Positions 1 through 12,705 of a stretch of 64,000 nucleotides of DNA are shown one piece after another; position 1 is the first letter of the stretch, and every line of letters starts with the position of its first letter. Both the position numbers and the translations under genes were made by a program. This DNA comes from Gracilaria gracilis (taxonomy: Eukaryota > Rhodophyta > Florideophyceae > Gracilariales > Gracilariaceae), in contig JARGSG010000001.1 of assembly GCA_030374805.1 (NCBI GenBank), positions 1,116,001 to 1,180,000 of the forward strand, written 5' to 3'. The notes beneath the pieces were generated by a model that did not search any database, had not been told where the DNA came from, and worked only from the letters and a program-made list of their open reading frames with translations.

Positions 1-1200
1 GTGCGACTGTAGAACAGGTGTAAAGGGATGCGTACGATTGGAGTGGCCAGTTGCGCAAATTTCTGCTCAAACGCAACTATGTGTAGATCATCTTTGTCTC
101 TTTCATCCATGGAGCGTTACCAGGTGGAGATCACGCCTTGTTTGGACACAGTGCCCCATGCTCACTGGGCGCCATTTTCTGATTACGACGGAGTGGCGTG
201 AAACATCGTGAATCACGCGTGTGGAGGTTCTCGGCGTGACGTGTACCGACGGTACCAAAGACTTGGGCGTGCCGAGCACGCCGCCTTGAGTGTTTTCCCG
301 CCAATGACACGCTGAGGCTCCGGCTCGCAAACCCGAGGACGCTGTGCCGCATGATTTCAGGCGAGAGCACGCCGAGCACGATGAGGGGCGTGATTTCACG
401 CCACGAGGACATGAAGCGTGCAGAGCTGCGTTATTTCATGCCAACCACGCGCAGAGCATGGCACACGTGTACACATAGACACAGTGCACACAGAGACACA
501 CTGTACACGGTGGACACTGTGTAGACCCCATGTACGGTGTACACAGTGTACAGAGCAGCACAATGTACACGTTGTACACAGCGTGTACAGTGTATACGCT
601 GTGTAGATTGTGTACAAAAGTAGCTTTACGTCTAATAGTGTTTTAGATGGGGTGGTGCAGACGGACATTGTGTAACACGCGGTGCAGATAGGCACAACCT
701 ATGCACGCAGTACACTCGACCAGAGTGGTACTGTTTCCGTTTGTAGTAAGCGATCGTGGAGCAAGATGAGACCAAACGAGTGCCGTCGTGGTAGCGGCTT
801 GGGCGATGATCGATGCCGCTCCGATCGCATACCGTCGCCTCCAGCTCAGAGCATCTTGCCCCACGTCGCATATGCAATTGGCTCTAATAAATCCATTTCT
901 TCGCGTGCTCATTTTATTTACAATGAAACAATAGGTCTCTAAACAAAATAGTCACTAATTGCACGAAGACAGAGTAGTTTTGCAGTTGATGACTGATTCC
1001 TAAGGAAGCTCTGGCTTCACGAAATTCTGCGCTGTAACTAGTTTCATTCAGTTGTATTGGAATATATTCCAAAATTAAGAAAAACTCATTACATATTTAC
1101 AAACTTTTGCCCTCCAATCAACAACTACTAGGTTTTCTATGTATAAAATATATTCATGAAAGATTGTGTCGTCTTTACAAATGTAATACTGCCGGTACAG
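1..1200. other. Unassigned left flank
   Basis: No reading frame here resembles a known protein; short open frames on both strands overlap and none has convincing composition. The notable content is a cluster of TGTACA-type dyads (separate entry) and a GTACC-N3-GGTAC dyad at about 243-255. The stretch may be old transposon debris, since it adjoins the C-rich tract and the transposase remnant to its right, but nothing in the sequence proves that. Confidence 0.4.
464..620. repeat. Degenerate GTGTACAC dyad cluster
   Basis: Within about 155 bp the self-complementary core TGTACA/GTGTAC occurs repeatedly, separated by CAC/GTG-rich spacers, so the block can fold on itself in several registers. It is not a perfect tandem repeat because unit spacing varies. 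It has no coding appearance. It could be degraded simple-sequence DNA or a regulatory cluster. Confidence 0.5.
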
Positions 1201-2690
1201 AAAGCTCCCTTCTTGAATTTGGCCGTCGCCGCGGTCGCTGTCGCTTGGCGGAGGAACTACCCTTGCGTACAAAATCTTTCCACAACATCCTCCATTACCT
1301 TGCTTCTACCCACCCCTGTTCTCCCCAACACAACAACGCCACGCCTTCACTGTCACCACCCACACTCGTGTTTTCCGCCGCAGCTGCTGCCGCCACGCCC
1401 TCTCCTACTTCCTGTTCTAATATCTGTTGCTTCCACCATCCTCGTCTGTTTTCCTGCTCCCCGACAAGGACGGTTTCGCAACCTAAGCTCGTCTCTAGCG
1501 CCGCCGTTGACTTCGCTGCCCATACTTGCATCTGCCGTTTCCAAGGCCTCCACTCGTACCCCCATACTCGTCTCTACTGCTGCCAACTCTGTAGCTGCAC
1601 CCACTCCCCCGTTTGTGTGCCGTCACTGCGTCCGCCGCCGCTTTTTCAAACCACACTCCTTCCTCCCGGAACCGCCGCCAATGTCACTGCCGAAGCTCAT
1701 CCCTTCAGCTGCCGCCGTTCTTTCCACCCACACTCGCCCCTCCCGCTGCCGCCGCCGCTGTTATCACAAACACTGTGTCCCTCGCCTCTGCCAAAATCCC
1801 CGTCTGTCCTAGTCCGCCCAGCCACTGCTGCCGCAAACCACACTCGAATTTTTGGCTGTTGTATCCGTCGCCGCCACCACCCTAGCTTCTTCTCCTACTC
1901 CTCACCGCCGCCGTTTTCCACCGCCTTCCGTTTCACCACGCAAACACGTTCTTCTCGCGGCCGCCGTCGTTGCCGTCCTCACACACACTCTGCCCCTCGC
2001 CGCCGCCGATTAACCCGCCTATACTTGTCCCTCCCAACGCCGCCACTGTCGCCACCTACCCTTGTCAATCCTGCCCGCGTTCTTGTCACCACATACACCA
2101 GTCTTTCGTGCTGCCATTGATGTCACCGCTTCCACGGTCGCTGCCTCTCTTCGCAAAAATGGCTTTGCTAGCAAAGCCCGCCAAACCTTCTTTCTCTTGG
2201 CGCCGCCACTGTCCCTGCAATCACCTTCGGTTCTTGTCCGGGCCCGTTTACCTGCTGCACCAACGCCACACATACTGTACTCTATCGCCGCCACCGCTGT
2301 CGCCGCTCAAACCCTCGCTGTTTGTTTGTCCAGCCACAGTCTCCATCATCAACGTTTCTGCTGGTCTTCGTCGCCACTTTCGGCACCAGAACAGGCGTTG
2401 CCTGTCGCCGCGGCCACCATCGGCGCGTGAGCCGTCACTGCTCTTCGGAGCCGCCATTTGTCTGGGAGCAAGGGCTACAGAGCCTCCTTCATCCCGGTGC
2501 CACAGCTGTAGCTGCCAACATTCGCGCCAACCCGCAAAGTTCGACACCTAGAGTGCTCTTCCGCCGCCGCCACCGCTTCTGGCACAGCATGACTCATATT
2601 AGTCAACCGTTCAGGTGCCGCTGCCACCTTCATCATATCCTACACAGAACCATTAACTTCTAATCCGCACACTGTTTTCCCCGTATTAGT
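1200..2690. repeat. Pyrimidine-rich, CCGCC-rich low-complexity tract
   Basis: The plus strand is strongly C/T rich with recurring CCGCC, CCACC and GCCGTC words. Because stop codons are rare in such sequence, long Pro/Ser/His/Arg reading frames appear in all three plus frames (one of over 300 codons), but none has domain structure. The texture is like the terminal repeats of the Mutator-like element at 27232-32849, yet I could not align the two, so a shared origin is only a possibility. Confidence 0.55.
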
Positions 2691-2926
2691 CGTTCTTGAG
2701 GCTGCCGTTGCTGCAGTCTATAGCGTCCTGCGCGTTGAGGCCCTGCGCCGCCTATCTGGACACCACCGCTTGCGAATTCGGCTTAGACGCGGCACACTCA
2801 CCACCCCGTGACAGCAGGCGCCGGTGGGCAGTAGTGACGGACATGGATTGGGAATCAAAGATCATTTTACTGAACTCTTATATGCGAACGCAAAGGTTAT
2901 GGCAGGTCATAAGGGTCACGGTCTGG

Positions 2927-3825
2927 TTAGTTGGTGTGTGAGGTGGCCATGGAATGGAAACCTACATCAAGACGCCGCTTTTTGCGCTCACGATACAACT
3001 GTTGTGCGTCACGACGTCTATCAACAATGTTAGATCCTATAGAATAAAGTCGAGCCTTATACTTTCTGTAGAATTCACCATTCTCTGCACGTAGGGGATG
3101 CCATTTTGCATTCATATTAGTAAGCGACAGCGCGAAATGGAAGAAATAATCATAGTTCTCTTCCTTTCATCGATATTTGTACGCCATCACGGCCCAGAGA
3201 GAACAGCAGCGTCAAAAGTAGTTCTCAGCGATAATTCTATCACTTGATACGTCCCTGTTTTCCTCCCGCTCTTGCGTTGTTAGCATGCCATTTCGGGGCT
3301 TCTTTTTAGGATGAATTGCGCGCAGCATTTCTAAAGTTCCTTGATAACCCTTGTCCAGAATTAAAGCCCAGCTTTTGGGATACTTTTCGAAATGCAGTCC
3401 CTCGTCCAATATATTGTTTTCATCATCCGTCTTACGTAGTGAGTCCTGATGATACTGCAAATTACGAATTAACAAATCTATGTCGGCAATTGACCCAGGC
3501 ACGTGTGCAGTACAGTCCTTAGCAAGACCATTCGGTAATACGCTGAGTTCAACTTTGTACCCATAAAGCTTGTGCTTCCCGCTATAGTATAGCTTTGCTT
3601 CTTGTAGATTCCCAGATGGCGGGTTCGTTTGCTGGAAAGTGACATCCGTAGCGTACAGTGCATACGGATAATTTCCAAACTGGTTTTACTTTTCATTGAG
3701 ATGCTGGATAGTGTACTTCTCTGTGAGTTCTTTCACGAATCGTTCGTACGCATACATAGCTATTATTTTGACGAACGACACTACCATTCTCTCAAAAGTT
3801 GGGCCCCTGATTCCAAACATATTAC
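2927..3825 (-). pseudogene. DDE transposase, C-terminal two thirds (gene split by LTR element)
   Basis: This is the 3' part of a minus-strand transposase gene whose 5' part lies at 15404-15760, beyond the gypsy element. In one frame it carries YATDVTFQQ (first catalytic Asp), YYSGKHKLYGYKVE, LDKGYQG (second Asp) and SSDRIIAENYF (catalytic Glu), the arrangement of the DDE_Tnp_4 / PIF-Harbinger-like superfamily. From memory the wording is closest to a DDE Tnp4 family abundant in Phytophthora. Three in-frame stops are present: a TAA at about 3686, then a TGA right after ENYF near 3212 and a second TGA where a Trp is expected. The frame otherwise stays constant to the stop at 2927. Together with the 5' part it would encode about 420 residues. 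The nonsense codons imply that it was dead or died after the insertion. Confidence 0.82.
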
Positions 3826-4675
3826 TGTAGAGCAATTGCCCTCGGCAGGGACTGAGGGGGATGCCACTCATATACCCGTTGTTATTTTCGGCTGAACTTC
3901 CTACTATTATGAAGTCTACTGGCCTATTTGGCCCGGATTAGGGATCCGCCTATGAAGGGTAGGATTGGCGTGACACGTGTGTGCCCGCGCCCAACTACCG
4001 GATGCGCCGTAGCAAGAGTGCCACGGAGGTACACGTGGGTAGTGATGGCCGGCGTGCCGGGTACTTAGATATTTTAGTGATATTTGTCAGCCGTATATAA
4101 GTGGCAGCACTTGCCGCCACTGTACGGGAAGTAAACCTCAACGAGGCCTTGGCTCTAGCTTGAGTTCTGCTTGCGCACGGTCTTCTGCCCCATTCCCGGG
4201 GAATACCGCCGCTTATCCGGACAAGTTATCCACCTCCGTCACCGAGGAGCACCGATCCGTCGTTACGACCTTTTATTTATCATTCTTTCGCACACTCTTT
4301 CTGTTTTCCCGTCTTACGGCTTCGTTACACTTCGCCCTGTTGTACAGGTTTGCCCTTTTTGTCTCGGGATTACTCCCCGCTCTCACGATTCTGTGCTCCG
4401 CAGTGCGGCTCATTTTGCTACCTTCCATCTCGCCCCCTTTGCTACGGGATTCGTCACACCCAGTGGAATCCAACCTTTTGGCACCCCGATTGCTACCCCC
4501 AACCTCCGTCTGTAAGTCAGGACGAGGCCGCCCGGAGCTACGCCCGGCACGTGTCGGCCTCATCGGAGGGTTCTGCCACTGCTCTGCCCCAATAGAGAGC
4601 AAGGCTGAACACCTTGGGTGCGTAGCCACTGGCGCGGTTTGTGTTTTTTCTTTCCGTTCCCGGCTTTGCCCCACA
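3826..4675 (+). repeat. 5' LTR
   Basis: Direct repeat of 14554-15403, same length (850 bp), beginning TGTAGAGCAAT and ending CCCCACA. It contains a TATATAA promoter-like box at 4094-4100, followed about 25 bp downstream by GC-balanced sequence likely to hold the transcription start. Differences from the 3' copy are scattered substitutions and small indels. Confidence 0.92.
4094..4100 (+). promoter_or_regulatory. LTR TATA box
   Basis: TATATAA lies inside the 5' LTR and is conserved at the matching place in the 3' LTR (14822-14828), as expected for the U3 promoter of a retrotransposon. A short GTGGC/GCCAC inverted repeat lies just downstream. Confidence 0.6.
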
Positions 4676-4677
4676 AG

Positions 4678-4693
4678 TGGTCTCCCGACCTTA
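4678..4693 (+). other. Candidate primer-binding site
   Basis: Two bases after the CA end of the 5' LTR the sequence begins TGG followed by TCTCCCGACC. A tRNA 3' end always supplies CCA, so TGG at this place fits a primer-binding site. I cannot say which tRNA matches without a tRNA set from the same genome. Confidence 0.4.
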
Positions 4694-4826
4694 GAATTGG
4701 CTTTCTGGCCAACATTGGTTGTAGTCGAGACTGGTGCTGGATTTCTCTGCACGTGGGGAATCCCCTTTGCACATTTTCTGGAAGCGTTAATCGTTCGTTT
4801 AAAACGTCCAATTGCTTCGGCGGACA

Positions 4827-6893
4827 ATGACATCTCGCCGTAACAACGGTCGCTCGAAGGCTGGGTCTGCACCTGGCCCAATAGCCGGACCACCGGAATC
4901 ATCTGGACTGGTTCAGAGCCTCCCGCCATTACCAACGGATGTACTGAATGTTCTGGGTGATAACGCTCAAGCACCGGCTTCCTGTGATCCCCGTACCAAC
5001 AATGGGGCCCCACCAGCTCAAAAACCGGCTAATTTCGCGCAAGCGGCTGAACCCATGTCGTCGAGGTCCGACGAGTATAACCTCCGTGAATTAGAGGCAC
5101 AAGTGCGCGTGATGCAGAACTCTCACGTGGCTCTGATTCACGATATTACGAAACTCCGGCAACGGCTATACGAAGCCGATGTTCGGGATGTTTCCCAAGA
5201 CGTCCGTGTCTTACGGACTGATGTCAACCAGATCATGGAAGAACGAAAGGAATCGGCTGTCCTGCATGAGCAGGCAACTGATCGTTTAAACCGCTTAGCG
5301 GCCCGTGTGGAAACGGTTGAGCACACCATCATCCATGATGCTGTGGCGCCCGGTGTGCCCGGTTTCCGAAGGTTCTCGAAAGTCGCACCGCTCCAAGGAC
5401 CGCTATGCTCGGTGGCCCGAGAGCGGGTAGCACGAGAGCGTGGGGGCTCGTCTTCACTTTCCGAAGAATCGCTAAATTGGTACCTGATTCGTCCTCTTCT
5501 TCATCCTCTGAGTCTGATGACCCGAGTCAGGGATTCGTCAACCGATTCTTTGGAAAGTGAGGACGAGCCCCCACGCTCTCGTGCTACCCGCTCTCGGGCC
5601 ACCGAGGCCACGCAAGGCGTTGCCCGGAGCCGTCCTAAAGGACGAAAGCACCTTGGACTAAAGGAACTGAAGCCGACGAATCTACTGTATCGGAAGCTGT
5701 TGTCGTACCGATATTATCGGCTGGAAGACTCCAGTGGAGAAAGGACCCCTCGTGGGACTGGACGAGTGAAAGACCACATTAAGAGGCTGGAGCTCACACT
5801 GAAGCCCAACAAGTTCTCTGGGCAGGATCCAATTCTGGTGTTGGACTTTTTTGCCTGATATGTTGGGGAAGCCGATGTACTTCGGATGTCTGAGGCGCAA
5901 GCCTACATCTCACTGCCTTACTTTTGAAAAGTTATGGCCGAGGACCAGTAAAACTCTGTTCGCGGATCGTCTCGTGCCTCCGAAGGAGGAGTGACCTGTT
6001 TGCCAGAGGCTGTACAGTACCTCTTGCGGTCCTACGCCACAGGAAACGCCATTCAAGATGCCAAACTCGCATTGCGCGACACTAAGCAAGGACCGGAAGA
6101 GACGGAGACTGTTTATTCCACACGGTTGAATAACGCCTTTCACCGCTGTGGGAACGTCTACTCCGCGGACGATCGATGTACCATGTTTGTGGATGGCTTG
6201 GTTCCCTCGATTAGGACCTTGGTAGCCTGTTATCGGGAGAACAAGCGCAAGATCTCCTACTTGGAGTTGGTTTAATTTGCCCAAGCTGAGGGTGATGCGG
6301 CCCGAGCACGTCCCGGCATTAAGTCCCGCACAAGCCATCTCTTCCATTTGGAAGAGAGGGATTCATCACAGCCTCAATCGAGAGGTCCAGCCCATGCCAA
6401 CTACGACAACGTGCACCTAGTGCTGAATGACCAATCGCTGGCAACGTCGGACCTGCCATCTACGATGGGACCGACGACCGAAGATCCGGACACTGCTCTG
6501 TACGCCGGTAGTCATGTTCCGGCATTGCCAGTGGCGCACTCTGGCGGATACAGAAACTCCCGTCTCGGGTGGTAGGATCCCTACCCCCCGAGACAGGAGC
6601 GGAGGCCGCCCAATGCGGATTCTCTCCGTCATCTTATATTCCATATTTGTTACAAACATGGTCATATTGCCCCGAACTGTATGTTACCATTCAGGGAGAT
6701 GGCAAAAATTGTTCTCCATTATGAGTCCTTGACGCCCGCCGAACGGGAACGTGTTCCCGACAAATTGTACCTTCGTGCGAATGCGGATACTCAGCCTGGA
6801 AAACAGGAACCTTCACCGCCTCATGGTGAAGCAGCAGCCGCATCTGCGAGCCCAACGGTTCCACAAAGTAGCGGCGACGCTCAGAAAAAATGA
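4827..6893 (+). pseudogene. Retrotransposon gag-like region, interrupted
   Basis: The first ATG of the open stretch is at 4827. A long frame runs to a TGA at about 5857 with a predicted coiled-coil segment (heptad-like LRELEAQVRVMQ and following). The frame then continues past several stops through a region typical of Ty3/gypsy Gag (AVQYLLRSY, ETVYSTRLNNAF, CTMFVDGL). Near 6639-6690 there is a zinc-knuckle-like C-x2-C-x4-H-x4-C in which the first Cys position reads Phe. The stop at 5857 fits a CGA-to-TGA change. Gag would form the particle that packages element RNA. Between 5411 and 5603 the region holds a 52-bp inverted repeat (separate entry). Confidence 0.7.
5411..5603. repeat. 52-bp near-perfect inverted repeat within gag
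   Basis: Arms 5411-5463 and 5551-5603 are reverse complements with one mismatch, separated by about 87 bp. Both arms are inside the open gag-like frame. Read on the opposite strand, the spacer encodes an acidic run (DSEDEEEDES), which looks like genuine coding sequence and hints that this spacer was flipped by recombination between the arms. Confidence 0.8.
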
Positions 6894-7119
6894 GCATGGG
6901 AGCCTCCTTTGAAGGAGTGGCGCAAACGAAGTCGAGCTCAACTGCGCCGGAGGTTGCAAAGCCTCGCTCCCCGGTCACGATCCTCACGAGGAAGATGGTC
7001 ACGACATACGTGGACTCGGAACATCGCGGTGTTATCCGTCGCCCGTGGGTACGGTCACGCAATTTCCGCGCTCCGGAGAGAGTCCTGGTCATAGCGAAAC
7101 GGAACTACAAAGTTTTTGC

Positions 7120-10100
7120 CGACCTTGGATCTCCGACCATTATATGGTTCGGCAGTTATCCGTTCTCGACACGGGTGCTGGTCCAAACTTTTTGGTTCAA
7201 TCTCTTATTCGGCCGCAGTTATAGTCTCAGATTCGGCCGGCCCCGCCGATCGAGATAGCGGATGCAAACAATAGGCCCCTTTCAATCGTGGGAGTAATTG
7301 ACCTGATTGTCAGGCTTGGCCGTTGCGTTGTCCGCCTGGACTTTCTAGTCTGCAAGCGTTTAGCTGCTCCGGTCATACTCGGATGTGATTTCTGCGACTG
7401 TTTTGTCGAAGCAATTCGACCACGGAAAAGGACTGTCGAGCTGGAGGATGGCACAACTGTGCCAATCGTTCGGCGACCTTTACGAAAGGCTTTCAAGAAG
7501 CAAGTTCCATTGCCAGTGGCCCAGCAGCCAGCGCAATCGAACCGTTCGTCGACGAAGCTCCGAGTGGCTCGGTCTATTTGCATTCCACCAGAATCCCAGA
7601 CATGGGTCACGGTCATGTCCGTGCAGCACGGCCTGCAAACCGTTCAGCCATTGCCTCTTCTTTACGAAAGGCAGAACTTGGCCCTCGCAAATGGGATTGT
7701 ACTTGTTGAGCCAGAGAAGCCCTTCAGGGTATTGGTTGCTAATTTCAGCTCCTCCCAACAGAGGTTGGTGAAGAACCAAGTCATTGGTTCCATGTTACCA
7801 TACCCGGTGGCTATTGTAACCACACAGGTCTCTACCGCCGAGGTTCTTAGAATTCTTGAAGCTGAGGAGGGAGAGGGGAAGTGCGCTGACGCAACCGCAC
7901 CGAAGAATTGGTCGGGGGACGCTGCGCCGAACTCGTCGGGTAAAGAAATGTCGAACTCGTCGAAAGAAGCAACACCGACACTGTCGGAAGAAAGGCCAGA
8001 GTCACCTGGATCTGAGAAGAAGGACTCCGTACAGGAGCTCGAGTCTCTAGACTTTAACCATGTCCCAGAGTCTCACCGTAAAAAGCTACGGGATATGCTA
8101 CGTGAGTTCACCCCCATGTGGGACGGTTCCCTTGGGAAAATTGAGATCACCGAACATCGGATAGATTTGATGCCGAACACTCGGCCAATCTCGCAACACC
8201 CCTACAGGGCAGGACCGACAGCTCGGGAAGAAAAAAAGACACAAGTCGAGAAGATGTTCCGCGCCAGAGTCATTGAACCGGCTCAGTCGCCGTGGGCCTC
8301 GCCCGTGGTATTCGCTCCCAAACCCGATGGGTCTTGGCGTTTTTGTATCGATTACCGCAAGCTTAACGCGGCTACCGTCAAGGACGTGTACCCCATCCCG
8401 AGGATGGACGAATGTATCGATTCGCACGGAAGCGCGAAGGTGTTCACGACCCTCGACGCGAACTGGGGATATTGGCAAGTCCCAGTAAGGGCAGAGGACC
8501 GTGATAAAACGGCGTTTGTAGGTCATCAAGGACTATACCGATTCAACCGGATGCCCTTTGGGCTCACGAACGCCCCTGCCATTGTCCAAAGAGCAGTGGA
8601 TATTTTGCTTGCCCGCTTTAAGTGGAAGACGTGCCTGGTATACCTGGATGAGATCATTGTGTTTTCCAGTAACCTGGACCAGCACTTGACCCACGTTCGG
8701 GAAGTGATGCGAGTCCTACGAGAAGCAGGCATCACACTGAAGTTGAAGAAGTGCGAGTTCTTTACCGATGCCGTGAAATATCTCGGCCACATAATCCGTC
8801 CGGGACGGCTATCGATTGACGCTGTACATGTGCGGTCCCTCAAGGAGGCAAAACACCCACGGACTCAGACGGAACTCCGATCCTTCCTCGGCCTTTGCAA
8901 TGTCTACCGCCGTTTTTTTCCGCACTTCGCGGATATAGCAGCTCCATTGAATGAACTCTTGCGAAAGGGACAGCCAGTGAAACTGGAACCATTCGATGAC
9001 CGTCAGGCAACCGCATTCTCATCGCTCATTGATGCAGTAACTTCGCCGCCAATTCTTTCCCTGCCGAAGCTCGGATTGCTGTATGCCATCGATACGGATG
9101 CCAGCTTTTTTGTTTGCTTTCTTGTTTTTTCCAAGAACCCGGAGAGTGGCGAACGACTTCCAATTGGTTTTTGGTCTCGAAGCCTTAACGTTCATGAAAG
9201 GAATTACTGGGTACCTGAGAAAGAATGCTTAGCAGTAGTCTGGGCTCTCCAGACGCTGCGACCGTACCTCATGGGAGGACATTTTACCGTCCATACCGAC
9301 CATTTGGCCCTGCGATGGCTTCTCTCCATTGCGGAGCCTTCTGGACGCTTGATGCGGTGGAGAATAAGATTATCGGAGTTCGACTTCGACGTGCAGTACA
9401 AGAAGGGAATCCTGAACACTCAGGCTGATGCACTTTCCCGCTTACCGACCGCGGCCGAAGCTGAGCCAGTCGATGATCTGGAAATCCCCTGTTTCTTCAT
9501 GGAAGACGACGAGGACGAAGATTCGGAGAGTTGGGTCGTCTATGACGCTGTCTTAGCCGTTTCAGATACGGAGCCAGTGCCGGGATCATTCGTGCCGATA
9601 ATACCACAAGAATTGATCCGGGAACAGTATACGGACCCGTTCTGCAGTAGGGTTCGTGCCCGTCTGAACAGTGGAGCTCAACTGCCGTTTGTCATGAACG
9701 ACCAAGGATTCGTGGTTCGAACGGTTACTGACCTGCCACAGATTGTGGTACCTCACTCGCTTCAATCTCGAGTCTTGCATTTGTCCCATTACGCGAAGTT
9801 GTCGGCCCACCCTGGTGGAAGGAGGTTGTACTACACCCTCAGGAAGGACTTCTATTGGCCAGCTATGGCATTCGATGCGTACGCCACTGCTCGTGGATGT
9901 TCTGGTTGTGCAAAGAACCGCGTCCAACTGCGGAAGTACTCCAAACAGTTGGTACTCTTTCCCGCAAGGGCCCCACTTGAGTTCGTGGCGATTGACATAC
10001 TCGCCGAGTTTATCCGGACCCGCCGAGGTAATCGGTTTCTACTTGTCCTAACCGACCGCCTTTCTAAGCTCGTGCGGACAGTTCCTTTGACGAAGATCAT

Positions 10101-12417
10101 CGCCAGTGCGGTCGCGCAAGCGTTCGTAACCCACTGGGTGTTTGTCTACGGACCGCCGATTAATTTACTATCGGATAATGGGTCGCAATTCGCTGCGAAG
10201 CTCTTCCAGGACGTGTGTCGAATACTGGACACTAAGAACTGGTTTACTACGACCTACCATCCGCAAAATAACGGCCAGGTGGAGCGCTTCAATCGCACCA
10301 TGCTGAATGCGCTGTGAGCTTTCGTCGCCGACCACTAGTCGGAATGGGATCTCTACACCGATGCAGTGACTTATGCCTACAATACGCAGGTACATCGCAC
10401 TACAGAGATCTCTACGTTTGAACTGGTCTTATCACGTGTTTCACCATCGGTGGCTGTCAAGCTCCAACCTACGCTGGATAAATTCTTTTCACCCCGTCTA
10501 TACAGGGACGCCTGGAAAAGCTGGCTGAAACAAATGATTCCCGTGGTTTGGCAACAAATCGTTAAGGCGCAAGGCGCCTACAAGCGAAATTTCGACGCAC
10601 ATCTGCGAAGGAAGCCCCCACCGATCAACGAAGGCGGCTATGTCTTTCTCCGCAAAGAATACTACAATCCGGAAAAAGGGAAACGCCACAAGCTTTCCCC
10701 GATTGCGGACGGCCCCTACAGGGTCATCTCTGTCACCGATACTACGGTTGTTCTTAACATCAAGGGAGAGCACGAACGCCTCTCACGTGATCGCGTTACG
10801 ACGGCACCATCGCCAGAACCTCCCGTACACAAAGCTCATCAAGGACCGACAACGACGGATAGAACCCCGCCCGGCCTGTCAATTCTACCGTACGCAACGC
10901 GCGGTTTGGCCGATTTTCCTACGGAATCGGAACACAGCCCCAAAGTTGGGCAAGACGCGTATGTGCACACACGCGTCGCGCCCACGCCTGGGGTTATCGC
11001 TCCGGCCCCCGCCGCTCCCACTAAGGAGGGGGAGGGAGACGCTCATTCTAGTTACGCTGCTGCTCAGCAGTCTACGCCGTGGCAGACGGATAGTGCACCT
11101 GCGCAAAACACAGCCGGGGACGGAGTGAGTGAAGCCTTGCCATCGCGGATGGGAAGCGAATGGGCGTGTGATAGTCAGCGCCCCGCTGACAGCCCAATGG
11201 CAGGGAATGCAGAGTTACCGTCTTCGTCTTCGCCGCTGCAAGCGGACTGCCTACGTAGAAATGTTACGCCCAGACGGGATGCGCATCCGGAGACACCGGG
11301 CCACGACGTAGAAGATATCGCTGGCGCAGTACCATCGACGGAGAACGCGCAGGCCTGCAACCGCAGCGGCGCTATTCAAAGCCCGACGTCCGGAAACACA
11401 CACGGAAACGCACCGCCACTGCGGAATGAGGACAAGACGAATGGTGCCCCGTCAGCGGAAAAGACCGATCACTCGGACGGGACATTGGTTTTGAGAGACC
11501 GTGCCGTGACGGCAGACCCAAGCTTGGGAAGGGCAATCGACATAGTCGATGACGGCGCCAGAATGGCAGAGAACACGGCCATATCACTACAGGTGGACAC
11601 CACTCTAGGTGGACAGAAGCCAAGCAAGTTGGACGCGCGCACGGCGCGACACGCGCCACGCACCATGGGTGAACCGCTTCCCTTGAAGGGTGACAATGCA
11701 CATGACAGTGCACGCCGTTGGCACACGCGTGCCACGGAGGGTGCCACGGAGAGTGACAAGCCGTCAAAAAACGGTAGTTCTGTAATTGCGACGGCTCACC
11801 ACGGCATTACGACGGTTGGAGCCACACGTTCCGCTGTGGGCGGCGAACCGTCTTCAACGCACGTGACGGAGCACCGCTCGCTAGACCCCGGCACGGCGGA
11901 TCGTCGCCTGTCGATCGGGGCGATCTCGCCGGAACAACGGAAGCTCGCAGTCCGCCCAGAGGGGCCCCCGCAACAGCTGCACGAACAGGTGGCTTCAGAC
12001 CCCGCACCAGAGAGTGTAACTCTCGGAGAAGCTCCCTGGGGAGCACAACCGAGACCTGGTGTACAGGATGCATTGCCGCTGAAACGGAAGTCGAGGGCAG
12101 TCGCCCGCATAAGCCACAACAGTGGAAGAGCAATCCGTCCTCCAACGGAAGACCGTTCGAATGCCAGGGATGAGGACTCACTGGTCAAGCCGGCAGAGCA
12201 GAGTGTCTACGAACGCGAGTTCGTAGTGGACCGTATAATAAGGCACGGACAAGATTCTACTGGAGAGCTGGTATACCAAGTCCGTTGGTACGGCTACCCC
12301 CCTTCGGAGGACACACACGAACCTGTCGAGCACCTGCCTCGCTCGAAGGTACTTCAATATCACCGGAGGACCGGCACGCCGCCACCGAACTCGCTCGACA
12401 AAGCCCAACTGGGTTAG
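7120..12417 (+). pseudogene. Chromovirus pol polyprotein (PR-RT-RH-IN-chromodomain)
   Basis: An aspartic protease motif DTGAGPN lies at 7168. A single in-frame TAG at 7222 separates it from the main frame 7288-10317. RT motifs follow (PDGSWRFCIDYRKLN; GLTNAP), but the active site reads YLDE at 8641-8652 instead of the usual YLDD. RNase H shows TDAS and VHTDH. The integrase has a zinc-binding HHCC-like region and D903, D963, E999 (numbered from 7288), spacing DX35E. The frame is broken by TGA at 10315 and TAG at 10333, both explicable as C-to-T changes. It then continues in the same frame from 10366 to 12417, ending in a chromodomain near residues 615-665 (EFVVDRIIRHG, YQVRWYGYPPSEDTHEP). Enzymes would copy and insert the element, and the chromodomain would bias insertion toward particular chromatin. 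As it stands it is non-functional. Confidence 0.9.
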
Positions 12418-12705
12418 CGCCCACACTAGCTACGCCGCTCACGCGGAACACTTGCCGCTTGGGCGGACAAGCCGCGATACAGTGGAACGGAAGAAGAAGA
12501 CGAAGAAGAAGCCTAAGAAGAGGAAGTCGAAGAACTGGAATTTGCCGCTTCAATCGGAATACCTCCCTTAGATAAGGAGCAGGGGCCCCTCGCGGGGTGC
12601 TGCCCCCTGAGGAGGGGGAGGGATAAAGAGAGTTTGCTAAAAGCCGGTAGCAACCGGAAACATTTAATCATAGAGCCAAGATATATTGGTATCTACGAAG
12701 TTCGA

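Noticed and set aside
1107-2120. Open frame of about 337 codons, Pro/Ser/Thr-rich
   Set aside because: It lies in a C/T-rich tract where stops are rare in all three plus frames; no domain, biased composition.
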